From: Oscheius onirici
Taxonomy: Eukaryota; Nematoda; Chromadorea; Rhabditida; Rhabditidae
Length of the DNA stretch: 64,000 bases
NCBI GenBank assembly: GCA_932521025.1
Contig: OW051472.1
Coordinates: 2,542,001 to 2,606,000, forward strand
Direction: 5' to 3'
Shown: one piece after another, positions 31,786 through 43,170 of the stretch
How positions within the stretch are numbered: position 1 is the stretch's first letter
Layout of the letters: every line of letters begins with the position of its first letter
The notes under the pieces: generated by a model
The model's database searches: none
Told to the model about the DNA's origin: nothing
Seen by the model: only the letters and a program-made list of their open reading frames with translations
Program-made: the position numbers and the translations under genes

Positions 31786-32273
31786 GAAAAACGAATTTCC
31801 TTTTGGTCAACAGCTGGCTATACTAACATTTTGAAAACAACAGTTTTCCTGAAGTCTAGACATCAAACTTTTTGTTTGGCTGCTTTACGAATCGAAGCAA
31901 GTCAAAAAGCATAGAAATTTCTAGAAAATATTGCCGGATACTTTTGTCTCAAAGAAAACGAAGCATTTTCTTGATGCAGTTCACGCATATAGGGTTTATA
32001 CAAACGTTTACGAAAAAAACGTTTATGAGAAATTGTCATGTACGCCTTTTTGTGAAAGAAAAGTGAAGCGTTTGTATGAGGTATACCATGGAAGGCCAAG
32101 CAAAATTTCAAAACGTGGCCTTCTGGCTCGGTAGTGCTTTCAGAACAGCAGTTAACAGCAGAAAGTTTATGCTATTTTTTGGACTTCTAAATGCTATTCA
32201 TCAACGGTCAACAATCTTCTACTACTCTTTGTGTTTCTCTGCTACAATAAATTTACTTTCTTGACAAAGACAG

Positions 32274-32554
32274 CTATTAGGGCGCGTCAGAAGTCGTGTC
32301 CCGTAGTACTACAGCTACCCTTCAAAATGATCGAATCGGTCCAAAAATTTTATTGGGGGTAATCGACCCCGAAAAAAAAATATTGAGAACTTTTGGGATA
32401 GTTTGGATTTTGGGATCAAGGGTTACGGTAGCTTTTAAAATCTCAATATTTTTTTTCGGGCTCGATTACCCCCAGTAAAATTTTTGGACCGATTCGATAA
32501 ATTTGAAGGGTAGCTGTAGTACTACGGGACACGACTTCTGACGCGCCCTAATAG
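32274..32554. repeat. Palindromic MITE-like element, complete
   Basis: CTATTAGGGCGCGTCAGAAG at the left is matched by its exact reverse complement at the right end, and arms of about 115 bases flank a spacer of about 50. A TA dinucleotide borders each end. Half-copies lie at 6011-6319 and 50404-50700. Confidence 0.9.
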
Positions 32555-32882
32555 TACTGCTCTGGATCTACCAAAAGCATTCTTTTTTGTTGGTTCGACC
32601 AGCTTATTTTTTGTTTCAATAGTTTCTTTAGTTCAGGTGTGGCCACAAGGTTTGTTTTTGTTCAATGGTTGATTATAAAAGCGAAAATATTCCTGATCGT
32701 GTGCCGCTTTTTCCTCGATCATATCGATTTTTACGTTTCCCGACCAAAGCCAGTGAAGTTTTCAGCAACACAAAAACATGTCCGTCGAAGGCTCAATTCT
32801 CTTGAACTCGTCGTTCAAAAGGTCAGTTGTTTCTCCATCTGTTTTACTTCGAAGTCGCTTAGTGAGTTTTTTGGTCAGTTGT

Positions 32883-33197
32883 TTTAAAGGGACAGTTTCA
32901 TTATAGCCGTGCAAGGGCTAAAATTGGTGGAAAATTGACCGAAATAGACCAAAAATCACTTTTTGGTCAAAAACGTAATTTTCACCTATTTCCATCATTT
33001 TTCCACCAATTTAAGCGTTCCACCACTCATTATATGGGTGATTTTTGACGAGAAATCGATTAGAAACAAGTAGAAATCGAAAAAATAGTGTAGAACGAGA
33101 AAAGCGTAAAACAGGAATTTGCCGTGGGTCCCGCCACGCAGTTGCCTGATTTCCCCTGGGGGCTTGGAGGCACGTAATCAGACTGTCTCTTTAAAGG
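32883..33197. repeat. MITE-like element with TTTAAAGGGACAGT ends
   Basis: TTTAAAGGGACAGT at 32883-32896 and ACTGTCTCTTTAAA at about 33184-33197. The internal GTGGGTCCCGCCACG/TTGCCTGATTTCCCCTG block is shared with 17.1 kb and 34.1 kb. Confidence 0.75.
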
Positions 33198-34194
33198 AAG
33201 CCTTCGGCTATGCCAAAAATGTCAAAACCGCTGCGGGACCAATTGACATTGGTCCCGTCACGACCTTGCATATTTTTCATTTTTTGACACTTTGCACTCG
33301 TTTTATCGTTTTCAAACAATGTTTAATCGATTCAGCATCAAATTTTACACCAGTTACGTCCATTCCGACATCAAAATTTCTGTGCTTAGCAAAGAACAAA
33401 ATAGGAAAGGACAGAAACGCTGTTTTCGCCTTTTCCTTCCAGTGTTTCTTAATTTTTGCTATCGGAATGTACGTATCTGATGAAAAATTTAATGCCGAAT
33501 CGATTAAAAAAAGTATGGAAACGGAAAAACGTGTGTAAAACGTCGAAAGAGCGAAAATAAAAAGTTTGGGTTGAGATCGTGTCGGGACCCGCAGTAGTCG
33601 TGATGGGACCTTTTTTCGTAGCCGGACACACGCTTTAAAGGAAGCCTTCGGCTATGCCGGAATGCCGGAAACGCTGCAGGACCAATTGGCATTGGTCCCG
33701 TCACGATCTTGCATACTTTTCATTTTTTGACGCTTTGCACTCGTTTTATCGTTTTTAAACCATGTTTGTCGATTCCGCATCAAATTTTACACCAGTTATG
33801 CCTATTCCGACATCAAAATTGCTGTGCTTAGCAAAGAACAAAATAGGAAAGAACAGAAACGCTATTTTCCTTCCAGTTTTATTGGATTTTTGCTTTCGGA
33901 ATATACTTATCTGACGTAAAATTTGATGCCGAATCGGGAACCGCAGTAATCGTGACGGAAGCCTTGCAATTGGTCTCGCAGGGATTTTTCGAAGCCGGAG
34001 ACACGCTTTATAGGTCTCATGCGTCCCACAACTCATTTTAGGGGTAATTTTTGACGAGAAATCGATTAGAAACAAGTAAAAATTTAAAAAAGTAGTGTAG
34101 AACGAGAAAAACGCCAAAATTAAATTTGTCGTGGGTCCCGCCACGAAGTTGCCTGATTTCCCCTGGAGGCCCATAATGAGACTGTCCCTTTAAA
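33193..34194. repeat. Tandem pair of about 400-base units nested before a MITE right end
   Basis: Unit 1 (33193-33636) and unit 2 (33637-about 34012) both begin AAAGGAAGCCTTCGGCTATG and share GGCATTGGTCCCGTCACGA-type blocks and TGCTTAGCAAAGAACAAAAT. From about 34013 the right half of a TTTAAAGGGACAGT element follows, ending ACTGTCCCTTTAAA at 34194. This looks like one element inserted and duplicated at the edge of another. Confidence 0.75.
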
Positions 34195-34275
34195 TCTGAC
34201 AAAAAAAAAGAAAAAAAAGCAACCATTACGCCTTTCACGAAACGAACATGTGTCAAAATGTAGAAACTTCAAACA

Positions 34276-35236
34276 ATGGATCCTGGTTCATCCTGTGATA
34301 CTTTCCAAAGTTCAGCCGGAAGATAATTGTGAGATGAAACTGAAGCCTTTTATAGTAATTGTGAAACAAACGTATTCAGCTTTGCCGACTTCGAGCAGAC
34401 CTTCACAACATGGTGCAAGGACACCGGTTTCCAGTTCCGTATTGGCTCTTCTGAGACCCTCAAAGGCAGTCGCAATCTCCAAGTTCAGTTCAAGTATCGC
34501 TACGTCGTCTACCACTGCGTTCATTTTGGAGAGCCCAGAGTTCGAGGTGAGACCTTTTTTTCAAAGGGAATTTATAGAGCCCGCATTTTTCTTGTCTTGG
34601 TAAAAGAAACAATCCATCAAAAACAACCCTTTTCAGGCCTGGGAAAACGTCCGAACCAATCTTACCTCTCCTGTGGATGTAAGGCTCAGGTACGGTTGAA
34701 CTACATTGAGAAGAGTAACTGTCTGAAAGTGATGAAATTTAAGCCGGAACACACTGGTCATGGAGCTGACTGTAAGTTTTTGGGATTTTGGGAGTTATTA
34801 GAACTTTCAGCCCAGAAGGAGAGCTATCGTTACGCAAGTTCCTTCGTGACGATGCCCCAAGTCGCCAATAAAATTGATTATTCGGATGCTGGAGAGAATA
34901 CCAAAGAATATTTCGATAAGCTGATCGATATGCAGAAACTGGTGAGTGACAGGGATAGGGATCATAAACCTTTTCCAGTACGTAGAAGGAATGCGCAAAG
35001 AGAACCGGAAATATAGAAAAATTCTGAACGAGAACAGGGAAGAAACCGGTCTGAACAAGTTCTACCCGCTACCAATCGTAGCCGAAACTGTCGATTTCTT
35101 CACAAAGATTATGGTAAACAAGGCTACGGTAAGGCACTATTTTGAACCAAAAAACTCAGTTTTTCAGTTCTCGGCCGCTGACCAAGAAGAATTTGAGGAC
35201 TTGGAAGAAAAGCTCTACAACGAATACTCTGAGTAA
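34276..35236 (+). CDS. FAR1/ZSWIM-like protein, 5' end uncertain
   Basis: Exons 34380-34546, 34637-34771, 34811-34941, 34979-35128 and 35168-35236 join in one frame, about 217 residues, ending EEKLYNEYSE-stop. The first two exons read FADFEQTFTTW, KYRYVVYHCVHFGEPR, GKRPNQSYLSCGCKAQVRL and then LKVMKFKPEHTGHG. This is the Cys/His pattern of the FAR1-like DNA-binding module found at the N terminus of ZSWIM3-type proteins and some MULE transposases. The C-terminal half is charged and helical (EGMRKENRKYRKILNENREE). A first exon 34276-34328 (MDPGSSCDTFQSS) would join in exactly the right phase through a GTGAGA donor, but it carries an in-frame TAA one codon before the junction. So either the start is elsewhere or this allele is broken. 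A role in DNA binding is inferred from the module only. Confidence 0.65.
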
Positions 35237-36424
35237 TTTTGACTTCTTGCTGTACTGTGAAATGAACGTGATCTCCGACAGTTTTTTTTTTCAAACTTTT
35301 CAACAGTTGCTCCCCTACTCCCGGCGATAACAAAGGTACCGCCGTGCTATCGCCGATTTGAATTTGAGTAGCAACTGCCCGGCGCCTTGGTGATAAGGAG
35401 CCGTTTACGAGGCTGAGCCACCCACTCACAACATAATCAGTCGACTGCCTTTTCGACAGTTTTGGAAGGCGGTGAGAAGAAGGAGGTCAAAAGACGGAAT
35501 AATTGAAAAACTTCGGAGTTTTTTTTTTGTTTCGGGAATATATAGTGCGCTTTTTATATGTTACTATTGGATCTGTTTTCTGACAAGGACAAAAGCAGGG
35601 CAAAAGAAAAGTTCGGTATGCTAGAAGTTATTGTCATTTACGTCGTGTTCTTTCAAAATCTCGAGTTGTTTGTATGTTCTATGGGGCACATTTCCAATAA
35701 AAACTGTCTTGTGTCTTTTCAAATGATTGTTTCATTGATGCAGTATATTCTTTCTTCTCATCGTTCGATATTGGAATGTTGATGAACCTAATTTATTTTT
35801 TCGATACAAACTGTAACCACCCGAAAATCAAGCCTTTTCAATGTTTCAGCCTAAATGTTTCAGCCTCGTCACTAGCAATTTGAGAGTTTCCGAGGAGTTA
35901 CAAAGGACATCTTGTTCTGATGAGTGTTGTTATGTGACAAGGAATAGGTTGCAAAATACATACTCAAATTTTCATACCTACTTTTTTCTTTCCTAATGTT
36001 CCAGTCCTTCCTGGAATCCACCTTTACAGCCCACTTTTTTCTCTTTAAATTGTTTCATTGTGAACGTTTATAGAGAATTGGGGCAATTCCAGCAGTCTTC
36101 TTTCTTGACAATCCCTTCTCTTTCAAAGTATTTTTTTTTTGAAAAATTCAACATATAACAAAAGCAAAACCTTTCGATTTTGCGGAATAGGTTGCAAAAT
36201 ACGTGAGTTGAAACTTTTCCAGTAATTACGGTCTGTTTTCCTCCGACTATAAGCAGTGGATTCAAATGTTGCCACTTGTAGATAAGAGCCCGCCCTGACG
36301 TAGCTCTTATCAACTCGGAGGCGGCGCCATTGGAAATTCTTCCGTCTCTTTCAGAAATTTGAATTTTACGTCCTTTTTGGTGGTCTGGACTCTACTTTTT
36401 ACGGTTTCGATCTTACTATTTTCA
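35237..36424. other. Intergenic, upstream of ect-2
   Basis: No gene. Four plus-strand TGTTTCA motifs lie within 330 bases (35728, 35842, 35856, 36051), the tightest grouping in the window. Confidence 0.5.
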
Positions 36425-36425
36425 G
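36417..36425 (+). promoter_or_regulatory. Probable spliced-leader acceptor of ect-2
   Basis: CTATTTTCAG ends at 36425, one base before the ATG (36427), with no upstream coding exon. Confidence 0.7.
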
Positions 36426-36426
36426 C

Positions 36427-39400
36427 ATGACGATTACTGTATCTGTAAGTAAGGACGTGGAGAGCTGCCCTCTCCCTTCTTGGATCCGAATCAAGCCATT
36501 TGGTCCTTCCACTGATTTTCTGGTTTCCTCTACAGTCAGAGATCCGAATTATAGGGTTAGTTTGATCTGGAAAATAGTCGTGTTCCGCAGATTTTATAAA
36601 AGCTTTTACGATTTTATAAAAGAAGCAAATCCAAACATTGCTGCTTCTCGAAAATGGTCTATAAAAATTTAAATTGCCCTTTAAATTGCTCTCGCGTCTC
36701 TGTGTGTCTGAAGCTCTAATTGAGGATAAGGAGGGGAGCTTTATGCGCAAATTAGTATTAACAAGTCGCGACAGGAAAAGCAAGCGCACGAAGGGTTCTA
36801 ACTGATAGTTTCTTTGAAGGGACAGGGGGTGACTGGAACAGAGTGACAAGGGGAGAAGGGAAGGGACAGTAAGACTGAGACTCACTAAAGCTAGGAACGG
36901 GCTGGGCGATCCGTTCAGGTCCTACATTTTGAAATTAGGCTTGGGAAGGAGCGGGTTCCAATACAATTTCGGTGGTTTCTTTGGAGGGTCAGGGAGAGTG
37001 ACTGGAGGAGAATAACAAATGAAAACCAAGACTAGGGCTCCGTGACAGAACGAAGTCATGAATTTATACTTTAGCCCTGGAAGGGCGTTGCCTACCTTGT
37101 GTTTAGAAAATTTGTTTTTGTAGACAGCATTTATCTCAAGAACGTAAACTTCAGGGCCAAATTTTACAGAAAACGTCATGGATAACGGAAACTGTGGTCC
37201 AAAAAGTATGCGCTGTGAATAGAAGATCCCTTCAAACGTCGGTTGCAATTTTGAAGAACTTTTAGAAGTTGCGCAGTCGGAACCCCCGAATAACATGGTT
37301 TTGGTTTTAGAATAAAAGTGGAGCACGAGAAACTTTATTTCTTTTGAAAGAAAATCATTTTGTCAAGGAAAACCTTATCAATCACGATTCGAAGACACGC
37401 AGAGTTTTACGCAAAAAGTGAAACAACTACTTTTCAGTCAAAAATGGTTTTGGATGAAACAGGACTTGCAAGATTTGTGCCACGTCGAAATCACAATTTT
37501 TTCTCATCCCCGAGAAACGCATTTTCAGACGGCTGTATCTCTAGGAATTCCAGTCGTCCGTCCCTCATTTCTGACGTCTTGTGGGCGTCTAGCAAACGAA
37601 GATGCAGTTCAGGATGAGGTAACTTTTTCAACGCAAATCTTCACTCCAGTAACGCGAGAAATCTCATTGATTCTATACACAACGACTGAAGCAAAAAAAA
37701 TTGCAGTCTCGAGGCCATTTCCTACCTCGTTTCTCTGGCACGCTCGTCCACTTTTCCGGCTTCACAGACAACCGATGGGCTATTGTTGTTGGAGAATACG
37801 GTGGCTTTATCCTAAAATAGTCTAAAATACCAAATTTAGGCGGAATAGTGGTTCAAAAACGAGAAGAAGCCACACATATTGTGGTGGCACCGGAAAGTGA
37901 CTTGCCTACCGTAACCCGTGCACAGTTTTTGGTCAATTCTAAAGTGAGTTTTGTGAGAAAACGGGATTTTACTTGTAAGTGACTTGCGGACAAATTTTAG
38001 GATTAGAGTCCAAGGTACAGTAACCTCCCAATGTTACAGCCCAAATGTTACTGTTTCCTAAATTTGGACCGCTTGAGAACTAAATTGACCAGATCTTTTC
38101 CTAAAATTTAAGCGGTCCATGCTGATTTCAAATACATTTTTCAGTGGATTCTGGAGAGTCTCGACCTCGGTTGGATGGCCAATGAGACCAACTTTGAGGT
38201 CACTTCAAAAAGGAATCGACTACGAAGAAGATCTGCCAAAGTTATCATGAGGAAAATTAGTAGGAAGAACAATCAGTGAGTGGTTTTTCGCGAAAAGATT
38301 CGGGTCAAAAACTCAACGGTTCAGTTTACTTTAGTGTGTTGAGAAACTGACATTTTTATTGATACCATCACGAGAACAAAACGAAAATTTTGCTTGCAGA
38401 ACTTGTTATAATTAAACTGAAACATTAGTCTTTCAGAAGCCAAGTCGACACAGCTGGAGCCCAAAAATACAAAAGATATCAACTGTGCAGAGAGCTCTAC
38501 GTGTCGGAAATCAACTGTCTCAAGGCCATTGACTTTCTGATCAGAGTAAGTTTTTCACGCGCTACCTCAGGATATATAATGGTTTCAAGATGCCTTGAGT
38601 ATACCGAGATATTTGAGGCAAGCAGTATAATCTCCTTATTGTTACGAAAAGATGCAACAATGCCCTAGCAGTAAACAACTTTTTGTTTCATCAAATTCTA
38701 TATACGAGTCAGCTTTCACACGATGCTATTCAGAAAACCGTCGTCTTGTTATTTTGCCACAATCAGATTTGTTGTAGGTCAAAACAATATTTTTTCAAAA
38801 CAGTTCCATCAACCAACTCTGCCAAGACCAAAAACGTCTATTATTTTATGGTTTGTTAAAAAAGTCGACGACATACAGTAACCCATTTGATTCTGCCCGA
38901 GACCAACAAGCGGTTTTCATTTCGAGAAATCCTACTTCGTTTTACTTTACTTTACGACATGTATGGCTGCGCAAGCTGCAGTAGGCTGCTGGAATAAAAT
39001 AAAATGATAAAACGAACAGGAAAAAATGTTTCGGTGAGAACTGCAGAAGGAATTTCACAAATACTTTTTGAAAGCGGACAAAATTGGTGGTCTCGAATAG
39101 AATCAAATGGGTTACTATATGTCGTCGACTTTTTGAACAAACCATATACAGCGTGGCCAGAAATTACGGTAACAGCAGGCGGCGCGCAATTTTTGCATTT
39201 TTTGAGTTTTTCTCAAAGCATTTCTACATTTTCTTTGATGTATTTAGTTTTTCACTTATTTTTGTATAAATTTAAAGTCTAACATGTTACTTTTTTAAAA
39301 TTACGAAGACATCAGCACATCGAGGATCTATCATCCAGTTACATCGCGAAGGACTTCAGGCGTGTGAGATTGCTAGGCGTCTTAAAGTATCAAGAAAGCT

Positions 39401-42400
39401 CATATCTACTTATATTCGACGTTTCAATGAGCTGGGAACAAATGACGATCGTTTTGGGCGAGGAATACCTGCAACAGTTGTCACCAGAGCCAATATCAAG
39501 AAGGTCCGCGCTAAGATTCGATACGACCCGCAGCGTTCCCTTCGTAGTTTGTCGAAAGAAATGGGCATTAAAAGAACATCGCTGCAAACTATCGTTGGAG
39601 TAAAGATGAATAAGAAAGCCTACAAGCTTGGAACAGCTCGATTTCGGAATGGAAAGCATTTGACGATTGTCTTCACAGATGAAAAAATATTTACAGTCGA
39701 AGCTGTCGTTAACAAGCAGAACAATCGAATTTACGCAAGTGAGAAGCCCACAATTGCTGTTCAAAAGACTTCTCATCCTGCTTCCGTGATGGTTTTCGCC
39801 GGCATCACTTCCGACGGCAAAACTCCTCTGATCTGCGTTATACAGGGAGTAAAAGTGAACAGCGCTAACTATTTAGATGTTTTAAAGCAAGAATTACTTC
39901 CCTGGGCTCAAAAGCACTTCGGTAATCGCCAATGGACGCTTCAACAAGACGGAGCTCCAGCTCACAAAGCGAAGATTGTCCAAACGTGGTGTCAGCAGTC
40001 TCTCCCGTCTTTCATCTCATTCCAATAGTGGCCCCCTTCATCCCCTGATCTCAACCCGATGGATTTCTCTGTCTGGTCCGTTCTGGGATCGAAAGCATGC
40101 AAAAAAACCTCATCCAAATGTGGATTCGCTAAAGAGAGCACTGCTCAAAGCCTGGGACGAGCTGGACGGCGCCTATCTACACGCCACCGTCAATGCATTC
40201 CCAAAACGTCTTCGAGCCTGTGTCGACGCAGATGGCGGCCATTTCGAGATGTAAATGTGTTTCTTGTTCAGAATTTTGTTATAAACATTTCTATATATTT
40301 CAAATTTTCATAGCAATTTTTTCTTGCTTAGTTGGAGCTTGTTACCTTGTTACCGTAATTTCTGGCCTCCCTGTATACAGCAATCATATTTCAATTTGTT
40401 TAGTTTTCAAGGATTTTACTACTCTCCTAGTTTTCGGCCCAATTTACTGTCCCAGTAGAACATATTTCTTTGGCAAATAAAGACTGAAGAGACAGAACCG
40501 AAAACCTTTCCTATTCAAAAAGCAGTTTTTTAGATGAGTTCCGAGGAAAACCACCTATCCCCTTCTCACCTCGACGTCATCTTCGGCTCTTTTCCCGAAC
40601 AGAAGAACCTCCATTCGGAACTTGTAGCCAAATTGGGAAAAGTTCTGGACGGATGGAATGACTACAGTCAGATAGGAAGTGTATGAATTTGCTTCACAGT
40701 CCAGATAAATTATACAAATGTTCAGATTTTTGTAGACCTCGCGATGCAACTGGAAAAGGCATATGTTCCCTACTTCCAGGGACTCACAGCAGCTTTGGAA
40801 CTTTTCAAAGAGTGCAAAAATAAGAACGGAAAGTTTAGGAACTATGTAAAGGTTTGTGTTTGGCAAGTAGTCTTCAAAAACAGTGTGATGAAGTAAAATG
40901 TATATCGTAGGAGGATTCAAAAAAAAAGCTATGTCTACCTTTTCAGGAAAAGGAAAAGGATCGAAGCATCGACAAACAGAAAATTGAGTACCTTCTCAAC
41001 GTGCCAATGCAACAGATCACGAGCAGGATTGGTGTAACGTTGAAAGGTAATGAGGGTCCCAAAACATTTTTAGCCCTTTCAAAACATAAGATCTCTGTTT
41101 GCCTGATAGCCTCAGGCACCACGACAGAAATCCTCATCATTTTGCAGAAATCCTCCTCAAAACTGACGCCTCTCTTGCTGATCATGTCTTCATTCGGTCA
41201 GCCATCGACGTTGTTGACGATATTCTGCGAAAATGCAACAACTTCAAAAAGGAGTCGAGTGAGAGTGAACTGATCTACAGACAGGTCAAACACATTCCGG
41301 TTTGTTTTCTCCTCCTTTCTAAAAGAAACACAGCAAATTGAAGGCAAGGATTCTGTGCTCCAGCCGCCGTTTTCTGGCCCGATGTCTGTTTTTCTGTGTC
41401 GAGTCACCAACAGTCAGCATTCAAGTTCCAGTTGAACTACTGCTATTTGAAGATGTTCTCATGGTAAGAAAGTTTGTTCGAAAATCAGTTTCTGGCTGAT
41501 AGTTTTTGAATTTTTTTATGATGTAACATGAGACAAGTACTGCATTTTGAAAAAGCTGTCTCGCTACATAGATTTGTTGAAACAGCTGATTTTCCAGATT
41601 TAGGTTGGGAACTTGTTGTGAACAAAAATAATGGCTAACAACAGAAAAACAAGTGTTAGTTCACGTATTTGGATAACGCTGACAGAGTGCCCTTTCTAAA
41701 AACTGTTATGAGTTATGTAGAATCGATGAAACATGCTGCCCGATAATTTTCAATTGTTTTGTTAATGAAGTAGGACTGTTAGATGAAAATAGGCGATTAC
41801 CATAACTGTTTTATTTCGCACCGAGATCGGTAGAACATGTAAATTTCCAGGCTAAGCTAAAAATGGGTTACGGCAATGTTCTGAAAATGTTTCATTGGAC
41901 AACCAGTAGCCAGTTTTATTAGGAGGAAATTCTTTCTATTCTAGAAGTTTTTGAAAACTGTACTGAAGAAAAAAATGTTTTGGTGGAACATGATAAGGGT
42001 CTGGCGTCCGCTACTCGACAGCGAAGTAACAAGCTAAAAGCAAAAATGCATCTTTCAGATAACTCGTCGTTGCCAAGAAACTCAAATTAGCTGTGCCACT
42101 TTGGGTCAAAAGCAGAAACGAGCCAAATTTGTTGATGTCTATCCGATGGCCAGTGTCCGAGAGGTTTTCTCATCGTTTGAACCAAAAATAGTAAAGAAAT
42201 TCAGATCCAATTGAGATCAAGAACTGGAGAGCCGCCACTGATTGAAGTGGTTCTTCGAAGGGAAGAAGGCGACTTTGAGTGGAAATTTGAAATAGCACAA
42301 GAACTGGAAGAAACTATGAATTTTTTGAACCAGCTGGTGGAACAGGTGAGAAAATGAAAGAAATCGTAAAATTTTGCATCAATTTTTGTCACTTTTACCG

Positions 42401-43170
42401 CCAAACTGTATTCTTTCGAATAACAATTCAACCGAGTACTTCAGGTCGAGAAAATCTGCTCCCGAAGCATTTTCATCCGAACAGTTCCGGCTTCTTTCTG
42501 TCCAAAGACGCCAGAAGCAAGCAAACTCTCTACTAGGTAGGCTAGAAAATCAGACAAATGCAAAAAAAACCATACAGTGGGTTTGTTCGAAGCCTCTCTT
42601 CGACGTCTGCTTTCAAAAACATTCGCTCGTATTCCCAGAGACTCCGTCTCCGAAGAAATATCAGTGCCGATGTGCCGGGAGCAAGTCCCCAGAGACATGT
42701 TTCACCGTCTGGATATACTCCGATGCGGCCAGTTCAGGTACTTTCAGTTGGAACAGTGGTAGTATTTTTTCAGAAAAATTTCCATAATGGGGATATTCCT
42801 TCGGGTTCTGGCACGACTATTTCAGCGAATAAAAATAATTATCTTCAAGAGCGACTTTATGGGGCGGAGGAACAGTACAACGAGGTAAAACTAATACTGT
42901 TGCTGTCACTGTATTCATTCTAGCGCTGTGTCGACGTCGCTCCACCCCGTCCCAGGACTCCTCCTGGGCGGCAATTTCCAAATTCTCATTACACATCTAC
43001 TCCAATCATTCAAGAGGTTTCCAAACAGTCAAATAATCCATAGTTCCCCCATTCTTCAGGTTGATTCGGAGGAAGAACAGGTCAATCCATATGAAGTAGT
43101 AAAATTCTTCTCTCCTCTAAAGAATCTGAACAATCTTCGTCACCACTCGATCATGGACGAGTGGTGTTGA
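36427..43170 (+). CDS. ect-2: ECT2-type Rho guanine-nucleotide exchange factor
   Basis: About 18 exons: 36427-36555 or longer, 37438-37618, 37707-37800, 37840-37943, 38145-38275, 38437-38545, 40534-40680, 40726-40851, 40947-41046, 41148-41299, 41326-41463, 42059-42163, 42205-42345, 42445-42536, 42578-42737, 42774-42884, 42924-43016 and 43060-43170. About 740 residues. Order: N-terminal region; tandem BRCT domains (FQTAVSLGIPVVRPSFL; GGIVVQKREEATHIVVAPE; WILESLDLGWMANE); a basic linker; a DH domain (RELYVSEINCLKAIDFLIR; LDVIFGSFPEQKNLHSEL; LLNVPMQQITSRIG); a PH domain (PVELLLFEDVLMITRR); and a Ser/Arg-rich tail (RSLSSTSAFKNIRSYSQRL). ECT2 activates RhoA at the cell equator for cytokinesis and in polarity. 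All joins from exon 2 onward keep phase. The exon 1-2 join is unresolved and the first half of BRCT1 was not found, so an exon may be missing. Exon 11 uses an unusual CTAAAAG acceptor. AATAAA lies at about 43224. Intron 1 carries the repeat at 36693-37105 and intron 6 a dead mariner. Confidence 0.9.
36693..37105 (+). repeat. Direct repeat of about 420 bases, copy 2
   Basis: Same orientation and blocks as 31362-31785. It lies in the first intron of ect-2. Confidence 0.85.
39149..40373 (+). mobile_element. Tc1/mariner-superfamily transposon with dead transposase
   Basis: Terminal inverted repeats CAGCGTGGCCAGAAATTACG (39149) and its near-exact complement ending 40373 are flanked by TA at 39147-39148 and 40374-40375. 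The transposase frame runs from about 39318: helix-turn-helix region (CEIARRLKVSRKLISTYIRR), IVFTDEKIF (first Asp), LQQDGAPAHKAK (second Asp), PPSSPDLNPMDFSVW (third Asp, spacing 37, the DD37D type) and the tail CVDADGGHFEM. Defects: a TAG at about 40027-40029 between the second and third Asp, a one-base shift in an A7 run near 40100, an unclear N terminus, and what looks like an internal deletion just before IVFTDEK. It is a recent but inactive copy. It sits in ect-2 intron 6, on the same strand. Confidence 0.93.

Noticed and set aside
36310-36885. 191-codon minus-strand frame
   Set aside because: Antisense to ect-2 exon 1 and to the repeat at 36.7 kb; its peptide is low in structure and has no domain.
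39004-39282. Frames around the left end of the mariner as part of its transposase
   Set aside because: They cross the terminal repeat and are not in frame with the helix-turn-helix region that starts near 39318.
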